The notes under the pieces: generated by a model
The model's database searches: none
What the model was told of the DNA's origin: nothing
The model's input: only the letters and a program-made list of their open reading frames with translations
Position numbers and translations under genes: made by a program
Source of the DNA: Cristatella mucedo
Lineage: Eukaryota; Bryozoa; Phylactolaemata; Cristatellidae
NCBI GenBank assembly: GCA_009760855.2
Contig: WPIO01000123.1
Span: 620,001 to 684,000 of the forward strand
Direction of reading: 5' to 3'
DNA: 64,000 nucleotides
Shown here: one piece after another, positions 51,598 to 62,019 of the stretch
Numbering within the stretch: position 1 is the first letter of the stretch
How the letters are laid out: every line of letters begins with the position of its first letter

Positions 51598-53155
51598 ATA
51601 ATAATAATAAATATTCACTTGATAAAGCACACCCGGAGAACTCAGTCTCTCTCTCTCTCTCTCTCTGAGCGCTTTACATTTGCTGCAAAGGGAAATGCAA
51701 TTGAATAGTGAGTAAAATCATGCTTGATAAAAAAACATAATAAATAACATGGTTAGGGGTGACATGCACAGGGTCAGCATGCAAATGTGGCTAGTGGCAG
51801 CATGCACAGTGTCAGCACGCATAAGAACATCATGGACGAATCACAGGGACCCACTAAATGCTGTCCTAAATAGGTTTGTTTTTAAATTCTTTTTAAATGT
51901 GGTCAGGTAAGGGGATGTTCTGACGCAGGTTGGGAGGGAGTTCTAGGCTTTTGGGGCATACGAACTAAATGCACGGTCTCCAAAGGATTTGAGGTTAGTA
52001 CAGGGTATTTATAGACTGTTGGATTCCGAAAAGCTGGTGGTACGATGTTTGGCCTGGTGGGGGAGTAGATCTGACAGATAGGCTGGAGCCAAAGAATGAA
52101 GTGACCTAAAAGTGAGCGACAAAACTTTGAAGTCAATCCGTTGCTTGACTGGTAGCCAGTGCAGGTCGGTGAAAAGTGGTGAGAGGTGGCAACTGCGAAG
52201 CTCACGACAGACAGGCCTAGCTGAGGAGTTTTGCACCAGCTGCAATCGCCTGATCGCACATGCTGGTAGGCCAGCGAGCAGTGAGTTGCAGAAGTCGAGA
52301 CGGGACGTCACGAATGCATGGACCAACTTAGATGTGGTATCTTTATCTAAACAAGCCCGAATTTCTGAAATTTTATTAAGCTGAAATGGGCAGATTTGAC
52401 TGTGGAGCTGATATGGTCGTCTAACGAGAGGTCGCTTTGGAATAAGACACCTAGATTTTGAGCTGAATCAACTGGAGATATGCTGGCACAGCCAATTTTG
52501 AAAGTCAGCCTTTTCAATTCGTGAATCACACTGGGTTTGCCCATAACTAGTAAGTTAGTTGTATCGTCATTTAGTTTTAGAAAATTTCCTGCCATCCATG
52601 TGCAGCTGTCATCAATACATGCAGCAAGTGAGTTGAGAAAATTCGAGGTGCTCGAAGGCTGAGAGGGATCAAAGCAAAGGTACAACTGAGTGCCATCTGC
52701 ATAGAAGTGAAAGCCTAGATTGTGATTGGCAATCACATCAGCAAGAGGCAGAGTATAAATCGTGAAAAGAACCGGACCTAGCACGGAGCCCTGAGGTACC
52801 CCATATTTTAGAGGTACTTTTGATGATCTTTGTCCATTCACATCAATACTCTGGAGTCTCTCACTGAGATAGGACCTGAACCACTGCAGAGCAGTGCCAG
52901 TGACGCCCAGGCGAGATGAGAGGTGCTCTAGAAGAACTTAGTGATCCGTGGTATCAAAAGCTGCCGAAACATCGAACAAAACAAGCAAAGACACTTTACC
53001 CATGTCTGCTTTCCTAAGTAAGTCGTTGTATACATTAAGCAATACTGACTCTTTGAGTGTTGAGTGATTAGCTCTAAAGCCCGACTGGAACTTTACTTGC
53101 AAGGTGTGAGGTTTCGATGTATGAATACACTTCACTGCCATACCAGCTCAGCGAT
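51598..53155 (-). mobile_element. L2-like LINE with partial reverse transcriptase
   Basis: Minus-strand copy running from an ATT-rich tail and expanded CT run (51645-51666) through the 3' UTR, C-terminal domain (52009-52326) and RT (52347-53141). It retains VSLLVLFDVSAAFDTTDH, GVPQGSVLGPVLFTIY and FYADGTQLYL, where the catalytic YADD has become YADG. Frameshifts separate the pieces, so it is dead. Confidence 0.85.
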
Positions 53156-53521
53156 TCTTTGTCTTTACCTTTAAAAAAGAAACGGACAGCGTTTTCGCGG
53201 AGCCAATTGTCTAACAAGGGAGCTCCACAGAAATGGGTATTTCGCATTATCTAAAAACAAATTCAATTCCTCAGTAACAAAAATTCTCAAAATCAGCTCA
53301 GAAACAGAACGACTCGAAAGCTTAATTGCATGCGGTCTAAATAGATACTTGTTCCCACTATTTGGAGGAAGAAAATCTGTCGGCACCCACCCACCGACCC
53401 ACCGAAGGTGCACAGAGGCAGCAGGAACTCGGCAGCTTGGCCAGCCGCTCGAAGCCGCCCATCGGCTGATGGTATTGCGTGAGCTTGCTGCTTCCCGGCT
53501 GCTAGTATATTCCTGCCTGCG

Positions 53522-53650
53522 GCGGGTGGTTGAACCAAGCAGCCTTTGACGTCAGCGTGTGGCCCACCGCAGATAACCGCCTGCCGCGGGTGGTTGAACC
53601 GAGCAGCCTTTGACGTAAGCATGTGGCCCACCATAGATACACTCACATAA
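53522..53650. repeat. 64-bp tandem duplication
   Basis: GCGGGTGGTTGAACC begins at 53522 and again at 53586, each followed by GAGCAGCCTTTGACGT or a one-base variant and GTGGCCCACC. It precedes an AATAAA at 53690, and the whole may be the U3 region of an LTR. Confidence 0.8.
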
Positions 53651-53799
53651 CTGTGGTCAGCCCCAGCTCATATCTGTACCCAGCTGGGAAATAAAGGAGA
53701 GTCTCGTTCACCACTTATGCTCGCTCGCCTGCTTGTGTCTTCGTGTCACCGTGAGACTCCACTAACGCTGCTGCAGCCGGAGACCCAGTAATATAACAA

Positions 53800-53960
53800 T
53801 AACGCGCTAGGTGATGCAGCTACTTTTCGCGACCTCAGTCCGAGGTCGTGAGTCCTGCAGTGGGCGATCCTTTATTGCCGCTACAAGCGGTGGTGATAGC
53901 CGTAAGGGCTCATCTGCCGCTACACGAAAATTGGCTTTTCAATCAGCTAGTATATCTCAT
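53800..53960 (+). mobile_element. tRNA-headed SINE, family A
   Basis: CGACCTCAGTCCGAGGTCGT, TGGGCGATCCTTTATTGCC and GGTGATAGCCGTAAGGGCTC match the copies at 15085 and 25188. It abuts a candidate LTR at 53966. Confidence 0.7.
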
Positions 53961-53965
53961 AAATA

Positions 53966-54290
53966 TGTAACCGCGAAGACAAGCTCGTCCCCCGGCTCTC
54001 TACCGGTGGGCTGTGCGATGCAGTGCTGCGATGCGGTTAAAATACAGGCGGCCACAAATGGGTGCCGAAAGCAACAGTTTATTGTGGGCCTGTTCATAGC
54101 GGTTACGCGCCGGCGCAAGCGCTTTACGCGGCGCGCACCGGACCAACGGAGTTAACTGCGCGAACTCCCGAAGTCCGAGTATAACCAACTACCCTGTGCG
54201 TTTACGCGGCGTGTACCGGACCGACGGAGTTAACTGTGCGAACTCCCGAAGGCCGAGTATAACTAACTACCCTATGCGCGCGTCGCTACA
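53966..54290 (-). mobile_element. Candidate solo or terminal LTR
   Basis: 325 bp that on the minus strand begins TGTAGCGACG and ends CGGTTACA, contains AATAAA (TTTATT at 54078 on the plus strand) and is preceded by a G-rich tract (TTGGGGTGC), as a 3' LTR would be. The flanks show no target duplication, so this is only a candidate. Confidence 0.4.
54123..54277. repeat. 78-bp tandem duplication, GC-rich
   Basis: Units 54123-54200 and 54201-54277 both contain TTTACGCGGCG, GACGGAGTTAACTG (first unit AACGGAG) and CGAACTCCCGAAG. Inside the candidate LTR; duplicated promoter or enhancer units are common in U3. Confidence 0.85.
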
Positions 54291-54462
54291 GCACCCCAAG
54301 ATAAGAGCGGCTAACTGAGTAGCCGGCAGAATACAACTGCGCAGTCTAAGTTGCACTTAGCTGTCTGTCGCCGTAGGTTCGCCTCTCGTGCTCTTGAAGC
54401 GTAGTCTCGCATCGACTACTGAAGCTGCAGCCCTGAGCTCTGTCAGTCCAGTCATTTATACT

Positions 54463-54469
<7 letters not shown>

Positions 54470-54536
<67 letters not shown>
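54470..54536. repeat. (CT)n microsatellite
   Basis: 67 bp of CT, the source of a spurious Arg-Glu ORF on the minus strand. Confidence 0.97.
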
Positions 54537-54541
<5 letters not shown>

Positions 54542-54626
54542 CTCGACCTTGGGCGTAGCTGTTACTGTTTTTGTCGGACCCTAGCTCTCGGTGTCCGTCC
54601 TCGGCCTAATTCTTCCTGGCTAGCCA

Positions 54627-54736
54627 TTGGTCATTCCTTGGTCATTCCTTGGTCATTCCTCGGCCAGTCCTCGGCCAGTCCTTGGCCAGCCCTTGGCCAG
54701 TCCTTGACCAATCCTTGGCCAATCCTAGGCTAGTCC
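54627..54736. repeat. 11-bp minisatellite
   Basis: About ten units of TTGGYCARTCC grading from GGTCATTCCTT to TGGCCAATCCT. Confidence 0.85.
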
Positions 54737-54848
54737 GCCTGCTACGGTTGCTCTACGTGCCCTAGTCAGACCCACTATGGCAAGGGCTAATATCGCGGCT
54801 AGCCTGAGAGCTGCTCCGTTGCAAATACATACCTTATCGGCTTTGGCC

Positions 54849-54962
54849 TGATGATAGGAATTTTCCCTTTTACGACATCGTGAAATTTTCCTACAACCTT
54901 GGCTCCACCTTAGGTTGTTAAAAAAATTCCCGATATCGCAATAGGAAAAATCCTAGCATCAC
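54849..54962. mobile_element. Foldback MITE at left edge of Polinton copy 2
   Basis: Imperfect palindrome of about 114 bp: left arm TGATGATAGGAATTTTCCCT pairs with the right arm ending TCCTAGCATCA, and the pairing extends through CGACATCG / CGATATCG. Arm sequence resembles the foldback at 26638-26753. Confidence 0.6.
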
Positions 54963-55060
54963 TAAATTCAATCGTTAATGTTAGTTTGTAAATTATAATA
55001 GATATAAAACAATTAACTAACCTAACTAATTTTTATTTTTGTTTTATATTATTAACGAAC

Positions 55061-55545
55061 CTAGTAATCAGCAGGATTGAACTCTCCTCGTTTGACAGAA
55101 TCATAAACTTGAACTTGATCAAGCTTCAATCTAATGTTAAGTCTTTCTTCAGAGTTGTAAGAGTCTTTAGTAACATAACTACCATCGAGAACTCCAGTAA
55201 TAGAAAAGTCACTTCCAAATTTATGAACTAAATCAGCAATATAATTGAACTTCAATTGTTTATTTTTTGATCGTTTAAAATACTTGGTTTGATACCAAAA
55301 TTAATTCAAATTCCAATTGTAGATCTTATACTAAAATCATATCCTTTGAAGTCAAGTTTCTTACCTGACCTTTCTACAATGTCTTTAATAGAGGGCATTA
55401 TATCTTCAGTAATGTATAACCACATGTTGTAGTATTGTTTGGAATCTTTAGAAATCTTCTCTTTGTGAACTCGATCTGGTTTTCCTTTTGAAATGTTACC
55501 GACAGAATTTTTCAGAACTACGAATTTTTTATTTTGGATTTCCAT
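55061..55545 (-). pseudogene. Conserved element protein, copy 2
   Basis: Ortholog of 32107-32595: frame 1 from 55545 (EIQNKKFVVLKNS, SIKDIVERSGKKLDFKGYDF), indels near 55275-55310, then frame 2 (KFGSDFSITGVLDGSYVTKD, RLKLDQVQVYDSVKRGEF). The same start supports the start chosen for copy 1. Confidence 0.6.
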
Positions 55546-55573
55546 TTCTATAAAGGGTAAACAATTATTTAAA

Positions 55574-55924
55574 TTAAATTAATAATCCCATCGTTGTTCC
55601 AACATCAGTTAATTCCATTAGTTTTAAGAATATTAAACACTTTCTTCCACAACCTTTTTGATTGAACTTTTGTAGTTGAAACGTTTGAAAAGATGGTATA
55701 TCACCAAAGTAAATTTTTACCTCTGACATTTGCGGTGCTCCAAAAGAATCAAAGTAAAAACACTTAGACCCTTCTTTCTTAAGTGCTACCTAGTTATGTA
55801 TCGCAAGGTCTGACTTTCCCGTGTTACTAATAAGACATTCATTCTCTAACGGCTTTGTCAGTTCATCTCTTGCAAAGACACCTTTAAAGTTGCATATATC
55901 TAATTCTAATATATAATTATTTAT
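55574..55924 (-). pseudogene. PRO: Adenain-type protease, copy 2
   Basis: 117-codon frame with TAG at 55790-55792. The catalytic His codon itself has changed to Asn, and the Trp that follows is the stop. The Asp (FYFDSFGAP) and Cys (NQKGCGRKCLIFLK) regions remain. The first codon is again ATA. Confidence 0.85.
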
Positions 55925-55931
55925 TTCAATA

Positions 55932-56267
55932 TCAGTCAAAGCTGATGATTTTACCTTTTTTTAGTCTATCTATCGTGATTTTTATCTCACTAACTATTTG
56001 TTGTTTGCTTGCTCCTCTTCCAATGCTTCTTCCTTGAGATAAAGATCCTTCGCCAACACTTCTTCCAATTCTTCTTCCTTGAGATAAAGATTCTTCACCA
56101 ATAGAAACCGGAGTACTTCTTAGTGTAACAAACTTTGATTTCTTTTTGCTACAGATTGTACAAATTCTTTTTACCATTCCTCTTAATCCTTTTGTACTAC
56201 CTACTTCAACACACTCTTCATGGATTGTATTAGTTGGCTTTTTACACTTCATACAATAAATCTCCAC
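55932..56267 (-). CDS. Small zinc-ribbon, Ser/Arg-rich protein
   Basis: Intact 111 codons: EIYCMKCKKP and RICTICSKKK give a four-cysteine zinc ribbon over residues 5-41. Two repeats of IGR/GEGSLSQGR follow, then a helical basic end (SEIKITIDRLKKGK). It is one of the few unbroken genes in copy 2. Small zinc-ribbon proteins of this kind occur in Polintons and large DNA viruses; a virion DNA-binding role is inferred. The stop overlaps the start region of the protease. Confidence 0.65.
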   Translation of the reverse strand: MEIYCMKCKKPTNTIHEECVEVGSTKGLRGMVKRICTICSKKKSKFVTLRSTPVSIGEESLSQGRRIGRSVGEGSLSQGRSIGRGASKQQIVSEIKITIDRLKKGKIISFD

Positions 56268-56285
56268 ATAAAAATATAAAAAATG

Positions 56286-56297
56286 TAATATAGAATG
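56286..56297 (+). promoter_or_regulatory. TATAG-ATG start motif, ATPase copy 2
   Basis: TAATATAGAATG. Confidence 0.65.
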
Positions 56298-56960
56298 TCT
56301 TTAAAAGTTAAACGTTTTGATTTTGGACAGGATATTGTTACAGGCCACCAAGAGCCATTGCCTAAAGTACCTATTAGAGCGTTAGTTTTAGGTGCAAGTG
56401 GAAGTGGTAAATCTCGGTTAATATTAAATTGGATATTTTTAGGAAGGTTAAAGTGAGATGTTTGTACTACTATTGCCACAAGTTTAGATCAACCACTGTA
56501 TCGCGGATTTATAGATATGACAAAAGGTAGTCATTCTTACGTTTGGGTTAATGGAATAGATGAATGCCAGATGTTGACTCATACAAGAATTGTAGAAGTA
56601 CTATTGATTTAGATAATCTTATGTCTGAAGATCGGACAAAGATATTCGATTATTTTACTAGAGGAAGGCATAAAAGAATGAACGTGTTCTACGTTGCTCA
56701 AGGATATACAAAAATACCTAGACGAGAGATTAGGAATAATATAAACTTCATCATAATATTCAAACAAGACCATAACAATATTGAGAATATCCGATATTCA
56801 TATGTTGGTGATATAGATAGAAAGCAATTTAAAGATTGGGTTAATTCTAGTACAAGGAAAAGATTTGGTTAATGTGTTATAGACCTAACTAAAACTGAAT
56901 ATGAGGGAAGATTTTGGTCTGTTGATGAAGAAGGAAAACGACTAATGACTATTTTCAATA
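56295..56960 (+). pseudogene. Packaging ATPase, copy 2
   Basis: Walker A is GASGSGKS. A TGA near 56455 and an indel near 56562 break the N-terminal half; frame 56564-56872 keeps FTRGRHKRMNVFYVAQGY and IRRNN-type sequence (REIRNNINFIIIFKQ) and extends past the stop seen in copy 1 (DIDRKQFKDWVN). The Walker B region reads TIDLDNL, so the acidic pair is altered. Confidence 0.85.
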
Positions 56961-57034
56961 ATAATAGGAAAGGAATGATTAACGGAAAGTTTTATCAAAG
57001 GAAAAAACAGACAATACGAAGGAAGTGTTCAAGA

Positions 57035-58320
57035 ATTACTTGATTGTGAAAACTTACTTAGTAATTTAGATAAGTTAAATACTGCAACCATACTTAAAAA
57101 TAGTGAAGAGATGGCAAGAATTGAAGCTGAAATTGTTGCTAGAGATCAAGTAGAGCATAAACTAAATGAACGTGCTTTAGCACATTCAAAAAATGATTTA
57201 GGTGATGTTGATTTTAATAAACTTAAAGTAATAAGGCCTAAACTGGCAATACGAATGGAGAGTAATAAGCTAATTGAAGAGGCAATGGAAGCTAAATCTA
57301 AAGCACCTCAAGATGTTTCTAACGTTTTGAAAAAGCAATTACTGATATTGTATCTGGAGAACCTAAAAAAAGCAATTACCAGAGTAAATCAAGCAAAGAC
57401 TTGTGCAGCTAATCAAGAAATAAAAGAAATTATCGATAGTGTTCAAAGAACAGTGGCAGAAAGTCTTAACGTTATTCCATCTACTGGAACCCCAAAGAGA
57501 AAGAAATGAAGTATAAAAGAAGTTGAAGAACCACCTTCTACTAACACTCCAAAGAAAAGCGAAAGAAAAAGTAAAACCGCTTTACCAATTGTAAGTGATG
57601 AAGAACCTAACACACCTCAATTTACAATTGCTACCACTACACCAAAGAAGAGAGGGAGAAAAAGTAAAACCGTTTTACCAATTATAGGTGATGTGGAACC
57701 TGATGCTAGTGTTACAGAACCTGCTGTAAGTATTATAGAACCTGTTACAATTGCCACCACACCAAAGAAAAGAGGAAGAAAAATTAAAACTGCTTTACCA
57801 ATTGTAAGTGCTATAGAACCTGGTGCAAGTGGTATAGAACCTTATACAGAGGCTAGCCCACCTCAATTTACAACTGCAATAGAAGCTACGTTACCTACAA
57901 TTATTGAACACCCGTGGGTTACTACACAAAAGCAATTTAATATTAGTATGATACCAAATACAGGAAGATTGTCATCCATAATGAAAGAAGATATAAAGAA
58001 AATTACAGAGGATAATATTATAGAGAGTCTTGCTAATATCTGAACAGATTTAGAGAAGATAGAAAAAGGAGTGTAAAACAACAAAGTATTCTTGAATATA
58101 TAAAATCACTGAGACCTAAATCAGGAGAAGGACTAAAAGTTGTTCCAATGTTTGTTAAGAGTGATGAAGAAGTATTTAATAAGATTGATTTATGGTTGAG
58201 AGAGCTTGCTTCTGGAAATAAAGGAGTTGTCAATTCAATCAGTGCTGTAGTAGATTACTCAGCTAGGTCTAGAAAAGCACCAAAATCTTAGGTTGCAAAA
58301 ATAAATAATCTATTATTTAA
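57035..58320 (+). pseudogene. Lys-rich core-like protein, copy 2
   Basis: Same order as copy 1: helical N-terminus (EAEIVARDQVEHKLNERALA), repeats of KKRGRKxKTALPIVS, conserved C-terminal helices. A TGA near 57507, an indel near 57335, a TGA at 58041 and further indels break it. The repeat number differs from copy 1. Confidence 0.65.
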
Positions 58321-58333
58321 CATATAGAAAATG
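58321..58333 (+). promoter_or_regulatory. TATATAG-ATG start motif, minor capsid A copy 2
   Basis: CATATAGAAAATG. Confidence 0.7.
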
Positions 58334-59186
58334 AGTGATCTTTTGGGTGTTGCGAAAGACATACTAAAAAATCAAGTGATTAGAAAAAGTAATCAAGCAA
58401 GTAAAGAAGGGTATGTGTTCAATATTATTGGAAATTCTAATCCACTTAATTTACGTATTAATACTCCTATTTTATTGAGAAACAAAAACTTTAAAGTTTG
58501 TTTAAAGAAGTTTGTTAGAATAAATTCCATAGAATATTACTACGTCTAATAATATTTTTGTCTATAGAAACGCAGGCGGTTCTGAACAAACTGTAACAAT
58601 TAAACCAGGAATTTATGCATTTGACAGCGATGACTTAAATACTGGTATTGTTGATAGAATTAATAATTACATTACTCAAACAGGATCAACAACTGATAAG
58701 TTTATAGTTGGCGTTGATACTGGTACTGTTCATTCATGGATTGGTATGCCTGCTGGATGGAGTTTTATTGCAAGTAAATCCTCTATCTCTTAAGTACTTG
58801 GATGTACTAAACATGCTTATACTACTGATAACAAGTTTTTAGAATCGTGTCCAAATATTACACCCACTGCTTGTACTCCAAATAAAAAGTGTTATTCAGA
58901 AAAACAAGTAAGTATTGCAGACGTACAACTTGTACTTGTTAATTGTAATCTAGTTGCACCAGTTACAAGTTTTATAAATGGAAATAAAACTCAAGCTTTA
59001 AGAAGTTTTGGGTTTTACTTTTATCCGTGGGATACAATTGTATACGAACCAAATACACTTGAATACCACAAAATTTCTACTGAAACCATGAGTGATATAA
59101 ATATTAAAGTTACTGATCAAAACTTAAAAGTGCTAGATTTTGGGTGCGAACAAATTGCTGTTGTTATAGAACTTATAGAAATTTAA
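58331..59186 (+). pseudogene. Minor capsid (penton-like) A, copy 2
   Basis: N-terminal frame is intact where copy 1 is broken (MSDLLGVAKDILKNQ, SNQASKEGYVFNIIGN). Breaks lie near 58540 and at a TAA near 58791. The C-terminus keeps FYFYPWDTIVYEP-type sequence and KVTDQNLKVLDFG. Confidence 0.75.
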
Positions 59187-59193
59187 TATAAGG

Positions 59194-60128
59194 ATGACTA
59201 TAAGACTAACTACCACGTCTTCTTCAGACTATAAAACCTTATATCCTCCAATTAATTTAGGAGAAAAATCAGGATATAACGAAGTTGGTTTAAGAAGAAT
59301 AGAGTTTACATATGTAAATAGAGTAACATTGAATGTTGTTAAAGATATTAATAATAGACTTTGGTTTAAATTTTCTATGACAGATCGTTATCCTACTTAC
59401 ATTGAAATTGATTTTGGAACAGAAACACAAAAAGGGGTTTCAACTCCTATAACTTCAGGAACTTATGACAGTAACAAGATTGTTCTTGCTTTATACACAG
59501 CTTTAGGACTTAAGAAAAAAGAATCTGGTTCTTCAACATCAGCGTTATTCTTTGCAAGAAGTGGAAGTGGAATAAGATTTAGTGTTGACACAGATGATAA
59601 AAGTAATTATGCAAGTAGCAGGTTATAGCGTTTTGTTTCTTGGTTCTAATTCTATTGGTGATAAAAAATGAAATTTATAGTATTGGAGATACATTAGGCT
59701 TTAACTCAAATTAACAAGGAACATTTGATAAAGACATGGTTGTTGGAACTCATTACAAAGCAATAGAAAAAGCTGTGTATTTTGCTAGAACTTATAAAGC
59801 ATGGAATAAAATGCTGTTACCTGATCAGAGTGGTGTAAAATGGATAAGCGTTTATTGTGATATAGTTGATCCATAACTCAATTATATAGAAAAAGGAAAA
59901 GGAATGGGAAAAGGATTTTTAGAACAGTCTTTATCTTTATATACCATTGATACGAAAGACATCGCACCTGGAGAGAAAGTTGATTTACATATTCCAAACA
60001 TAATGTATTTATCAACAAGAAGTGGTATAGAATCATTGAGCATTTTTAAGATTACGTTAACAGATCAAAATGGAAATAAGGTCAACACGATTAAAGATGT
60101 TATATCTACAATAGAAATTTCAAAGTAG
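59194..60128 (+). pseudogene. Minor capsid (penton-like) B/C hybrid, copy 2
   Basis: Only one gene stands where copy 1 has B and C. Its N-terminal two thirds follow B (MTIRLTTTSSSDYKTL, YPPINLGEKSGYNEVG, VKWISVYCDIV). Its last 75 codons follow C (GFLEQS, PGEKVDLHIPNIMYL, VISTIEISK with the same stop context). Breaks lie near 59610, 59670, 59713 and 59876. Confidence 0.7.
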
Positions 60129-60136
60129 TATAGAGA

Positions 60137-60694
60137 ATGGTGGGTTATGCAAGGATAGGTCATGGAAATATAAGAGGAAAGTATTATGGGTCTGGAGTTT
60201 TAGATAAAGTAATAGATGGTGCTGGAAGAGTAACACCTGTTTTAACTAGATTAGCTAGTGTAGGCATGAACATCGCTAGCGAAGGAATTGATATGCATCA
60301 AGGAAGGAAACTTACTGAACTACAAGCAAAGAAAGAAAAGATTGATCAAGATTACGCTGTTAAACGAAGAGAGATGGATGATAAACTTGAAGAAGATCGA
60401 AAAAAAGAACAAGAATATGAATTAGAAAAACGAAAGAAAGAAGAAGACTATGTTAGAAAGATGCAGGAAATTGATGTTGAGATTAAACGTGCAATGCTTT
60501 AGAAACTTAAACCAAAAACTAAAAAAACTCGTACAGTAAAAATGGAAGAAGAAGTAGACTATTCAGAAACTCTTAAAGAGAAAGATCCAAAGACATATAA
60601 AGAAATTGAGAACGTAATAAAAGAGAAAACTGTTGTTCCTCCTAAACTTGATGGTTATGTTGGAAGTATGAGGAAAAAGATTGGGGCTGGTTGA
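60137..60694 (+). pseudogene. Coiled-coil virion protein, copy 2
   Basis: A single 185-codon frame with one TAG at 60500-60502. Segments GSGVLDKVIDGAGRVTPVL, KKEKIDQDYAVKRREMDDKL and the tail RKKIGAG match 37962-38545. It shows that the coiled coil and the conserved tail belong to one protein. Confidence 0.65.
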
Positions 60695-60721
60695 TATAGT
60701 CAAGAATACATTTTTAGTTTT

Positions 60722-60739
60722 TTATACAGAGAAAGAATG
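60722..60739 (+). promoter_or_regulatory. TATA-AG-ATG start motif, major capsid copy 2
   Basis: TTATACAGAGAAAGAATG, one change from copy 1. Confidence 0.65.
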
Positions 60740-62015
60740 GCGAGCGCACCTATCGATAGTATACTCGAACTTGGAGATCCTGAGTTTCCCAATTATAAAC
60801 TTAAAGACTATCAATTTAGAGAGTGTTATCAAACTGGTGGAAATGAAACAGATAATATATCAAGTAAACTAATTACACTAATTGTACCTGGTGAACAACA
60901 ACCATGTTATGTTCTATCTGATGGTTATCTTTTACTTGAAGGTCAATTGCGAGTCCAAACTGCTGCTGGTGGGAATTATGATAAACCAAATAGAAATCTT
61001 GCTGTTGGTCTTGTTAACAATGCTGGCGCATGGATGTTTAATAGCATGAGAGTTAGACTTGGTGCCAAAGAAATTGAAAGCCTTCCTCTTGCACAAGGTG
61101 TTGGAAGTGTTTCAACTTCAATGGGTTTATTATGTTATCCAGGTGATTATAATAGGACTGGACGACCTGCAACAGGTTGGAGAAAAGATGAAGCTAGTTT
61201 TATTGATGATATGGTTCTAAGTGATTCATATACTAGCCCCAATGCATCTGGAAATACTACCTCAAACGTTGGATTTGTTGTTAGAAGAGGTATTATAAAT
61301 AACATTGTAATGAAGTTGGAAATTTTAGTATTGCACTTCCTCTATCTCGAATTTCTGGTTTTTGTGCTGAAATGAATACAGTTCTTTATCATATTCTATT
61401 TTCACTTGAAATTACTAGAGTTGGCGGATTAAATAGGGATGCTATTATAACTGCTGCGTCTGGTGCTGCAAACCTCATGAGTACTAGAAATGTTGCTGGT
61501 GCTGCAGCAGATGGTACTTGGAATGCTTTCAAAATCGCAATGACAAAAATGCGTCTTGTTTTTTATGTGTAATACCAAAAGAAAAAGTACAACGAGCACT
61601 TGCTGATATCTCAAGTGAGAGATCAAAGAAAATGAGACTTAACTACAGAAATTGACGTTATGAGAATTTTACTATAATACCTCTTAATCAAGCAACTAAA
61701 TTCACTAAAACTCTATCAGTTCAAAATAACATTGATAAAGTTAGGTGGTATATCGTCGCAGCTCAAAAATAAAATAAATATGATAGCTACACTGGTAATC
61801 CTTGTACTTACAATCATTGTGATATTAAAAGTGTTGCTGTACTTGCTAATGGATCGAAACAATATCCTGTGGTTACAAGGTCATGTGAACCTAAAAGAGG
61901 AAAATTTGCTCCATCTAACATGGACTTCACAACTTTCAGAAAACAATATCTTGGTCCTAATGAAGTTACTGAACCTGTTGGTGTTGGTTATCCTGAGTGG
62001 ATGACGATTCCTCAA
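60737..62015 (+). pseudogene. MCP: Major capsid protein, copy 2, truncated by LINE
   Basis: MASAPIDSILELGDPEFPNY, LSDGYLLLEGQLRVQ, GLVNNAGAWMFNSMRVRLGA and GSVSTSMGLLCYPGDY are present in the first frame. A break near 61313 has the same frame relation as in copy 1. Later breaks occur at 61571, 61655 and 61772. The segment MDFTTFRKQYLGPNEV is the last conserved block; homology ends near 62005, losing the final 100 codons. Confidence 0.85.
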
Positions 62016-62019
62016 TTGG

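Noticed and set aside
51645-51666. CRISPR-like or regulatory repeat
   Set aside because: Simple CT expansion inside a LINE tail. No spaced direct repeats of CRISPR type occur anywhere in the window.
55932-55990. Programmed frameshift joining zinc ribbon and protease
   Set aside because: An A-run is present, but a -1 shift there meets a stop at once and a +1 shift would be needed; evidence is insufficient.
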